Notes under the pieces: generated by a model
The model's input: only the letters and a program-made list of their open reading frames with translations
What the model was told of the DNA's origin: nothing
The model's database searches: none
Shown here: piece after piece, positions 1-5,114 of the stretch
How positions within the stretch are numbered: position 1 is the first letter of the stretch
Layout: each line of letters begins with the position of its first letter
Source of the DNA: Candidatus Margulisiibacteriota bacterium
GTDB lineage: Bacteria > Margulisbacteria > WOR-1 > O2-12-FULL-45-9
Assembly: GCA_028714935.1 (NCBI GenBank)
Contig: JAQTLJ010000028.1
Location: forward strand, 1 to 10,510
DNA length: 10,510 nucleotides
Reading direction: 5' to 3'
Position numbers and translations under genes: made by a program

Positions 1-894
1 CTTCTCAGGCGGGGGGCGACGCCAGTTTTGCAGGGAGAAGATCCTTTTGCCCTGCCCAAGCCCCAGCTGGATGAGCTCCTGAAGATTGCCGAAATTACCG
101 GGAAGAAAATATATTACATCACCAACGAGAAACTGTATGTTCTAGTGGACGATTTGAAAACCGTTGCCAATTGTGAAACCGCCGGCCAGAAAACAATTGC
201 CGATATTACCGAGATCGACAATATCGGATCACTGGAGAGGAAGCTGCCCCGGATCATAAGCGCCGGCGACCGGGAATCTTTAAAAGAACTTGCCGGACAG
301 GCAGAGATTTTTCACCTATTTGCCAAAGGGGACGTCTTATTTTGGGGAAGAAAGATATTCGGCAAAGGGCTGCAAACTGAAGATAGATTCCAATTCCGTG
401 GTTATGCCCAGGTTGATCTAGATCAAATCCCGGTGGCCTTGGGAGTTATCCAGAGATTGGCAGTCCGGCGGGAGCGGGGAGGGAAGGGAACGATATTTAA
501 ATTCCTGTTGGCGCGGGTTGATATTATGAGTTTTAAGTTCAAGGGTGGGAGTGATCTTTCTGCCTGCCCGCTGGAATTGGCCGGCTATTATGAAAATCAG
601 GATCAAGACAAACCGGTTATCGTCTTTTATGCCCAGACCAAGGGAGACATCCTGGAGATGTTGGAGCAACTGAGCCAGGAACCAGAATGGCGGGAGATCG
701 AGAGCGGCAGGCAGTTTAAGCACCGGAGAGAAGGATCCAGCGCTTTTACCAACAGTGCGGGAATTGAATTCAGGACATTATGTTATAACGAATCAAATGG
801 CTGTGCCGAAGACCTGATCGAAGCCGCGCAGGCCAATGGCCAGGAGTGGCGGCAAGTGGTCAACGGGGCCGTGACAAAAATAATAGGGGGATAA
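1..894 (+). CDS. Hypothetical protein, 5' end probably outside the window
   Basis: I do not recognise this protein and assign no function. The frame is open to the first base of the window and reads LLRRGATPVLQGEDPF, so the gene may start further left. An internal start is also possible: TTG at 28, preceded by a purine-rich AGGCGGGGGG at 7-16. From the TTG the protein is 288 residues, a soluble mix of charged and hydrophobic stretches with no evident signal peptide, membrane segment or cysteine cluster. It ends in a TAA at 892-894. The next gene follows on the same strand after 7 nt, so the two are probably co-transcribed and may act together. Both lie convergent to the housekeeping operon. 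Coding is supported by an uninterrupted frame of nearly 900 bases, a plausible composition and the tight coupling to the next gene. Confidence 0.7.
   Translation, partial: LLRRGATPVLQGEDPFALPKPQLDELLKIAEITGKKIYYITNEKLYVLVDDLKTVANCETAGQKTIADITEIDNIGSLERKLPRIISAGDRESLKELAGQAEIFHLFAKGDVLFWGRKIFGKGLQTEDRFQFRGYAQVDLDQIPVALGVIQRLAVRRERGGKGTIFKFLLARVDIMSFKFKGGSDLSACPLELAGYYENQDQDKPVIVFYAQTKGDILEMLEQLSQEPEWREIESGRQFKHRREGSSAFTNSAGIEFRTLCYNESNGCAEDLIEAAQANGQEWRQVVNGAVTKIIGG
885..890 (+). promoter_or_regulatory. Ribosome binding site for the gene at 902
   Basis: AGGGGG lies inside the last codons of the upstream gene, 11 nt before the ATG at 902. It is a moderately good Shine-Dalgarno match with slightly long spacing and supports ATG 902 as the start. 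Confidence 0.45.
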
Positions 895-901
895 AACAGC
901 A

Positions 902-1540
902 ATGACTGTCGAAAGGATCGGACCAAGGGTCCAAAATGTTTCTCGCCCAGTCCATCCGGTCAATTTACGGACCGTGGCTGATAAGGCTGTCGGCCTGCTC
1001 GAAAATAATCCGCTGGTCATTCTTTCCGGGACCAACCGGCCTTTCCTCGAGAACTGCCAGACCGGGAAAAGCTACTCCAGCTACAAGATCTTTCAAGAGC
1101 TGTTGCGGAGAGGATCGGCTGAATATCGGGATATCAGACAAGCCCTTCATTTAATTAATCGTCCGGGTGGCTACTGGGACCTGGATGAATTTCATCATGA
1201 AATGGTCGGGGCGTTGCGCCCGGCCGACTGCTATATTTTGGATGAGATCCACCAGGCTTTTCCCCGTGACCCTGGCGAGAAAAGGCGCGATCACTGGGGT
1301 GTGCCGATCTACCGGGGGGAGCAATATAATGTGACGATGTTCTCTTTCTGGCGAAAAATGGAGCAGCTGCGGCGGGAAGGAAAACGTTTCTTAATGATCA
1401 CTGCGCTCCATCCGGCGCAGACCGGGATCGCTCCCCAGAAACTCGGTTACCAGCAGTTCCAGCACGACACTTCGATCTCAATCATGGCGGATTATTTTAG
1501 AGCCCCACTGCTGGAGTTAAGTCCCACTTACGGAGGTTGA
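902..1540 (+). CDS. Hypothetical protein with degenerate P-loop and Walker-B-like motif
   Basis: A 212-residue protein that I cannot place in a named family. After an N-terminal stretch of about 30 residues it shows a hydrophobic strand, LVILSG, at 38-43, then an unusually spaced TGKS at 54-57 in place of a clean GxxxxGKS. A strand ending in a Walker-B-like YILDE follows at 111-115, then HQAFPRD, and a sensor-like strand FLMITALHP at 163-171. This order (P-loop, DE box, polar strand end) suggests an ATPase-like fold. The DE-x-x-x-x-FP arrangement is loosely reminiscent of Zot-type ATPases of filamentous phages, but the usual membrane segment and C-terminal part are absent. The motif layout is seen; the ATPase assignment is inference. 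The gene sits 7 nt behind the unknown gene before it, and its TGA directly abuts the stop of proB on the other strand. Confidence 0.65.
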   Translation: MTVERIGPRVQNVSRPVHPVNLRTVADKAVGLLENNPLVILSGTNRPFLENCQTGKSYSSYKIFQELLRRGSAEYRDIRQALHLINRPGGYWDLDEFHHEMVGALRPADCYILDEIHQAFPRDPGEKRRDHWGVPIYRGEQYNVTMFSFWRKMEQLRREGKRFLMITALHPAQTGIAPQKLGYQQFQHDTSISIMADYFRAPLLELSPTYGG

Positions 1541-2611
1541 TCAGAGGATAACGAGATTGTCCCGGTGGACCGCTTCACCAACGTCTTTTTTACCAATGAC
1601 TTCCAAAAGTTCTTTGCTTGAGAGGTTGACCAGCCCGCGGGCCAGCTCTTTTTCGTCTTCATCCGCGATCGCGACCAACGCGCCGGCCTGGAATTTGCCT
1701 TGGACCGCTTTGATCCCGACCGGCAGGAGGCTTTTACCGTTCTTGAGCAAGGCTGTTTCCGCCCCGGCATCAATAATTAACGCCCCTTCGGTCTTTAATC
1801 CGTGGACCAGCCACCGTTTCCGCCCGTCCAGTTTCGATTCTTTGGGGAGGAAGATCGTCCCGACCTGCTTACCTTCGACCAGCTGCTGCAATAAGCCTTC
1901 TTTCCGGCTGTTGATGATCGCCATATAGACCCCGGCGTCGGCGCAGACTTTACCGGCCTGAAGCTTGGTGATCATGCCGCCGGTACCGAGCTGAGTTGAA
2001 GGTTGTCCGGCCGCGCTTTCCACCTCTTTATTTATCTCTTTGATCTCAGCGGCAAAATAGGGGATGCCTTCTTCATTTTTCATATAGAAACCGTCAACAT
2101 CGGTCAAGAGGACCAGCAGGTCAGCGCCGATCAAGCTGGCGGTCAGCGCCGCCAGGTTATCGTTATCACCGATCTTGATCTCTTCGATTGCTACGGTGTC
2201 ATTTTCATTAACGATCGGGACGACTTTCTCGGTCAGCAGGGTGTTAAATGTGTTCCGGGCGTTTAGATAACGCTCCCGGTCGGCGATCGCATCGCGGGTG
2301 ATCAGGATCTGGGCAACGGTCAGGCCGAATTCTTCAAAAGCTTTCTCATATTGGCGCATCAGGCGGGATTGGCCGACCGCGGCTGCCGCCTGTTTTTCCG
2401 GGATAGTTTTTGGTTTGCCGAGCCCCAGCTTTTCCGCGCCGCAGACGATCGAACCGGAGGTGACCAGAATGATCTTTTTGCCGGCTTTGACCAGGGCGGC
2501 GATCTCGGTGACGATCTTTTTGAGGTTAACGAGGTCTAATTTGCCGTCAGACGTGGTCAAAGAGGAACTGCCGACCTTGATGACGATAGTGTTGAAGGCT
2601 CGTTTGGCCAT
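1541..2611 (-). CDS. proB: Glutamate 5-kinase (ProB) with C-terminal PUA domain
   Basis: Phosphorylates L-glutamate to gamma-glutamyl phosphate with ATP, the first step of proline synthesis in the cytoplasm. The 356-residue length fits the two-domain form. The amino-acid kinase domain shows IKVGSSSLT (11-19), NEND (135-138), GDNDNLAA (148-155), LTDVDG (169-174) and GTGGMITK (209-216), whose lysine corresponds to the conserved nucleotide-site lysine. A PUA domain follows from about 262 to 356. The glycine-rich loop reads VTSGSIVCG (50-58), where the family usually has SSGAIAAG-like sequence, a mild divergence. The ATG lies 3 nt after the rpmA stop with no strong ribosome binding site, so reinitiation from rpmA is likely. 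It is the last gene of the run. No proA follows, so the partner gamma-glutamyl phosphate reductase must be encoded elsewhere. Confidence 0.97.
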   Translation of the reverse strand: MAKRAFNTIVIKVGSSSLTTSDGKLDLVNLKKIVTEIAALVKAGKKIILVTSGSIVCGAEKLGLGKPKTIPEKQAAAAVGQSRLMRQYEKAFEEFGLTVAQILITRDAIADRERYLNARNTFNTLLTEKVVPIVNENDTVAIEEIKIGDNDNLAALTASLIGADLLVLLTDVDGFYMKNEEGIPYFAAEIKEINKEVESAAGQPSTQLGTGGMITKLQAGKVCADAGVYMAIINSRKEGLLQQLVEGKQVGTIFLPKESKLDGRKRWLVHGLKTEGALIIDAGAETALLKNGKSLLPVGIKAVQGKFQAGALVAIADEDEKELARGLVNLSSKELLEVIGKKDVGEAVHRDNLVIL

Positions 2612-2614
2612 TAT

Positions 2615-2857
2615 TTAGGCGGCCTGAACGCTGATCTTCCTGCCTGGTTCGAAAACAACAATGCCCGGAGCGGTCGCGAAGATGGTATGATCTTTGCCCA
2701 TGCCGGCGTTGGTCCCAGGGTAGAAGCGGGTACCGCGCTGGCGGAGAATGATCGTGCCGGCCGAAACCTGCTGGCCGCCGGAAGATTTCATGCCAAGCCT
2801 TTGCGCGTTGGAATCACGACCGTTCCTGGATGCGCCGCCTGCCTTTTTATGCGCCAT
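2615..2857 (-). CDS. rpmA: 50S ribosomal protein L27
   Basis: An 80-residue large-subunit protein whose N-terminus reaches the peptidyl transferase centre. The sequence opens MAHKKAGGASRNGRDSNAQR and continues with GGQQVSAGTIILRQRGT and FYPG, the family signature. I chose the ATG at 2857, not the longer open frame that runs upstream to 3007. The family always begins MAHKK when no leader is present, and a strong GAGGAG stands 7 nt upstream. There is no Firmicutes-type N-terminal extension of the kind removed by the Prp protease, so the protein should be functional as made apart from possible methionine removal. The start overlaps the end of rplU by 11 nt, and the stop is 3 nt from proB. Confidence 0.98.
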   Translation of the reverse strand: MAHKKAGGASRNGRDSNAQRLGMKSSGGQQVSAGTIILRQRGTRFYPGTNAGMGKDHTIFATAPGIVVFEPGRKISVQAA

Positions 2858-3158
2858 GCTTGATCTCCTCGATCTGCACCCGGGTAAAATTCTGCCGGTG
2901 GCCGATCGTGCGGTGGTAATTGATCTTGTTCTTGTATTTGAAAGTGGTGACCTTGTCGTCCTTGAAGTCGCCCAGTACCTTGGCCGCGACCGTGGCTCCT
3001 GTGACATAAGGGGTGCCGATATGAACCTTGCCGTCTGCGGAAACTAAAAGGATCTTGTCAAAAGTGAAGTGGTCCTTGGCCTCGAGGAGTTCAACCTCGA
3101 TGATCTCGCCTTTTTGGACCTTATATTGTTTGCTGCCGGTTTCAATTATCGCGTACAT
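2847..3158 (-). CDS. rplU: 50S ribosomal protein L21
   Basis: A 103-residue large-subunit protein that binds 23S rRNA. It starts MYAIIETGSKQYKVQKGE, the classic L21 opening, and ends with the conserved region YHRTIGHRQNFTRVQI (about 81-96) before EEIKHGA. The open frame extends upstream to 3275, but homology starts at MYAI, so ATG 3158 is the start. The upstream gene stops 10 nt before it. The only Shine-Dalgarno-like bases are a weak CAGG, while a good promoter lies immediately upstream. Part of its expression may therefore come from a transcript with almost no leader. The stop lies inside rpmA (11-nt overlap), and L21 and L27 are probably made together. Confidence 0.98.
   Translation of the reverse strand: MYAIIETGSKQYKVQKGEIIEVELLEAKDHFTFDKILLVSADGKVHIGTPYVTGATVAAKVLGDFKDDKVTTFKYKNKINYHRTIGHRQNFTRVQIEEIKHGA
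2865..2870 (-). promoter_or_regulatory. Ribosome binding site of rpmA
   Basis: GAGGAG on the minus strand, inside the last codons of rplU, with 7 nt to the ATG at 2857. It decides the rpmA start against the longer open frame upstream and gives independent loading of ribosomes on rpmA despite the overlap with rplU. Confidence 0.8.
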
Positions 3159-3167
3159 AACCTGAAC

Positions 3168-3197
3168 ATTATACCAGATTAGCCTCGAGGATGGCAA
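3168..3197 (-). promoter_or_regulatory. Putative internal promoter for rplU-rpmA-proB
   Basis: On the minus strand TTGCCA (3192-3197) and a perfect TATAAT (3168-3173) are separated by 18 nt, a near-consensus sigma-70 type promoter. It lies in the last codons of the DUF2344-like gene, and the TAA stop overlaps the region of the -10 box. The expected transcription start, about 7 nt past the -10, falls 3 or so bases before the rplU ATG, which would give a nearly leaderless message. The match is seen in the sequence; activity is inferred. Confidence 0.5.
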
Positions 3198-3468
3198 GAC
3201 CCTTGGGCAGCTGGCGGTTAAGCTTGTCCATGAGTTCCTGGGGTTTGACCCAACCATCGATCTGCAGCTCGGCAAATTCCCCGTCAGAAGTCGCCCCGAC
3301 CTTAAGCGCGTTACCCCAGGAGATCTTCATGTGGGGGTTGAAGCCCTGGGAATAGGCGATCGGGATATCCGCCCGGCGGACCGCCCGCTGGACGGCGCGC
3401 ATCAGGTCGCGGTGGGAGATGAATTTCACTTCTTCACCTTTTGTGTATTTAAGTTTTATCCGCTGCAC
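3169..3468 (-). CDS. Short DUF2344-like radical SAM-associated protein (TIGR03936 type)
   Basis: A 99-residue protein matching the N-terminal half of the DUF2344 family, which accompanies TIGR03960 radical SAM proteins either as a neighbour or as a C-terminal fusion. Its function is unknown. Visible family features are RIKLKYTKGEEVKFISHRDL, then RAVRRADIPIAYSQGFNPHMK and the ending KLNRQLPKGLAILEA. I chose the GTG at 3468 because a perfect AAAGGAGGT stands 8 nt upstream and homology begins right after it; the open frame continues to 3597 but overlaps the radical SAM gene without homology. The gene overlaps the radical SAM end by 20 nt. As I recall, family members are around 200 residues, so this one stops about halfway. 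It may be a natural short form or a truncated gene. Confidence 0.85.
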   Translation of the reverse strand: MQRIKLKYTKGEEVKFISHRDLMRAVQRAVRRADIPIAYSQGFNPHMKISWGNALKVGATSDGEFAELQIDGWVKPQELMDKLNRQLPKGLAILEANLV

Positions 3469-5107
3469 GCAGCAGGACCTCCTTTGTGACCCCGGTGTCA
3501 ATATAATCCCAGGGCAGGGCTTCAGCTTTTGACCGCTGCCGCAAATATTCGTTCGGATCGATCCCGCAAGCGGCAAAAGCTTGCTGCCAGAGCTCAAATT
3601 TAAAATGCTCCGACCAGGGATCGAACCGCGCCTCTAGCTCCCAGGCTTTTTCTATCACCCGGGAAAGCTCCCTGTCGCCCCGGGAAAATACGCCTTCCAG
3701 AAAACTCGCTTCGGCCTGATGCCAGCGGATCTCGATCCTTTTGTTGGTCAGGTGTTGTTTAATGAATTTTTGCTTTTCTCTCGTTTCCTCAATACCGACC
3801 TGCCGCTCCCATTGAAAGGGAGTGTGCGGCTTGGGGATAAAAGTTGAAAGGTTGACCGTTATCCGGGCGCGTTTGTTCACAGCTCTTCCGAGCTCGAAAA
3901 TTTTATTTGCCAGGTCGCAGATACCGAGCAGGTCTTCTTCTGTTTCGGTCGGCAAGCCGATCATAAAATAGAGCTTGATCGCTTCGATCCCTTCAGAAAA
4001 AGCGGAAGTTATTCCTTCCAGGATATGCGCTTCGGTCATATTCTTCCCGATCACGTCGCGCAGGCGCTGGGTGCCGGCCTCCGGGGCAAGCGTCACGCCG
4101 CTGGCGCGGACGCGGGCGATCTCTTTGGCGAGTTTGATCGAAAAGGTATTGGTCCGCATCGAGGGGAGGGAAATATTGATCCTTTGCTTTTCATATTTTA
4201 CGGCCAGGGTTTTGGCCAATTCGTCGATCTGGCTGTAGTCAGAACTGGAGAGTGAGATCAGCGACAGCTCCTCATAGCCGGTATTCTTGACCAATTCATC
4301 GGCTTGTTTAAGAAGCGACTCCAGGCTTTTTTCCCTGACCGGGCGATAGGTCCAGCCCGCCTGGCAGAATTTACAGCCCCACGGGCAGCCGCGCATGATC
4401 TCGAGCACCGCCCGGTCGTGGATAGCTTCGACGAAGGGGATGATCGGGGATAGGGGGTAGGGAGCAGCAGATAGATCCTTGATAAATCTTTTTGTCGCAG
4501 TTTTACTAATGCCGGGGACGTAGACGCCGGGGATTTTCGCAAGGGCCTCCAATTTCTCATTACGCGTTACGCTATTCGCGTTGCGAAGGAGCTCAATGAT
4601 TTCGAGCAAAACTTCTTCCGCTTCGCCGATGACAAAAAAGTCGAAGAAGCCGGCCGCCGGTTCCGGGTTGAAGGTGCACGGCCCGCCCGCCATGACCAGC
4701 GGATCGTTCTCGCCCCTTTCCGAGCTTCGGACGGGAATGCCGCCGAGTTTAAGCATGGTGATAATGTTCGTATAAGTCAGTTCATGCCCCAGGCTGAAGC
4801 CGATGACATTGAATTCCTTAAGAGGCTTGAAAGACTCGAGAGTTGTTAGTTGTAAGTTGTTAGTCGTTAGTTGAGTCTCCATGTCGGGCCAAGGAGCAAA
4901 GACCCTTTCGGCCAGGCAATCAGGCTGGTTATTAATAATATAGTAGAGGATCTGGATCCCGAGGTTCGACATACCGATCTCGTAGGTGTCGGGATAGGCG
5001 AGGGCGATCCGGAGCGGCGTCTTATCCCAGTCTTTATGGATCGCATGCAATTCATTGCCGATATAGCGGGATGGTCTTTGGACTTGCTCGAGGAGATTGT
5101 CTTGCAT
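3449..5107 (-). CDS. B12-binding-type radical SAM protein (TIGR03960-like)
   Basis: A 552-residue radical SAM enzyme of unknown substrate. The N-terminal third resembles the cobalamin-binding-like region of the TIGR03960 family: PSRYIGNE near 12, LAYPDTYEIGMSNLG (36-50) and GGPCTFNPEP (141-150). The radical SAM core starts at EIMRGCPWGCKFCQAG, with the CxxxCxxC iron-sulfur ligands at C241, C245 and C248. The C-terminal end carries the family-typical LPWDYIDTGVTKEVLL. The ATG at 5107 lies 7 nt after leuS with little Shine-Dalgarno sequence, so coupling to leuS is likely. The DUF2344-like partner overlaps its 3' end by 20 nt, the usual context of this pair before rplU and rpmA. Residues 79-89 (QLTTNNLQLTT) and 175-184 are low-complexity loop segments encoded by small repeats. 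Confidence 0.93.
   Translation of the reverse strand: MQDNLLEQVQRPSRYIGNELHAIHKDWDKTPLRIALAYPDTYEIGMSNLGIQILYYIINNQPDCLAERVFAPWPDMETQLTTNNLQLTTLESFKPLKEFNVIGFSLGHELTYTNIITMLKLGGIPVRSSERGENDPLVMAGGPCTFNPEPAAGFFDFFVIGEAEEVLLEIIELLRNANSVTRNEKLEALAKIPGVYVPGISKTATKRFIKDLSAAPYPLSPIIPFVEAIHDRAVLEIMRGCPWGCKFCQAGWTYRPVREKSLESLLKQADELVKNTGYEELSLISLSSSDYSQIDELAKTLAVKYEKQRINISLPSMRTNTFSIKLAKEIARVRASGVTLAPEAGTQRLRDVIGKNMTEAHILEGITSAFSEGIEAIKLYFMIGLPTETEEDLLGICDLANKIFELGRAVNKRARITVNLSTFIPKPHTPFQWERQVGIEETREKQKFIKQHLTNKRIEIRWHQAEASFLEGVFSRGDRELSRVIEKAWELEARFDPWSEHFKFELWQQAFAACGIDPNEYLRQRSKAEALPWDYIDTGVTKEVLLRAADKT
3477..3485 (-). promoter_or_regulatory. Strong ribosome binding site deciding a GTG start
   Basis: AAAGGAGGT on the minus strand, a full anti-Shine-Dalgarno match, sits inside the final codons of the radical SAM gene, 8 nt before the GTG at 3468. 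It fixes the start of the DUF2344-like gene. Confidence 0.8.
4561..4586. repeat. Short GCGTTACGC-type repeat inside the radical SAM gene
   Basis: The plus strand has TACGCGTTACGCTATTCGCG followed by TTGCGA, a run of related GCGTTACG/CGCGTTGCG units. It encodes the loop RNANSVTRNE (175-184) of the radical SAM protein. It resembles short dispersed repeats of other genomes, but the protein length there is close to what I would expect without an insertion, so it may be only a biased loop. Confidence 0.3.
4842..4873. repeat. GTTGTTAGTTG-type tandem repeat inside the radical SAM gene
   Basis: Degenerate units of GTTGTTAGTTG / TAAGTTGTTAGT / CGTTAGTTG follow one another on the plus strand. Read on the coding strand they give QLTTNNLQLTT (79-89) between the conserved blocks PWPDMET and LESFKPLKEF. 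The unit is low in complexity and unlike the surrounding codon use, which suggests an in-frame repeat module in a tolerant loop. Confidence 0.5.
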
Positions 5108-5114
5108 TATCCGG

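Noticed and set aside
1553..1594. Possible terminator for the plus-strand genes (GGTG...CACC followed by a T run inside proB)
   Set aside because: The stem has only about 4 pairs with a wide loop, and the T run is an AAAGAC-rich proB coding stretch.
2858..3007. Longer form of L27 with an Arg/Ser-rich N-terminal extension
   Set aside because: The extension is rplU read in another frame; a good ribosome binding site and family homology put the start at 2857.
3469..3597. Longer DUF2344 start at 3597
   Set aside because: The extra residues come from the radical SAM gene in another frame; the perfect ribosome binding site at 3477-3485 supports GTG 3468.
4446..4469. GGGGATAGGGGGTAGGGAGC tract in the radical SAM gene (SAAPYPLSP) as another repeat insertion
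   Set aside because: The residues match the normal family length and the usual APYP-x-x-PI sequence at this place, so there is no insertion to explain.
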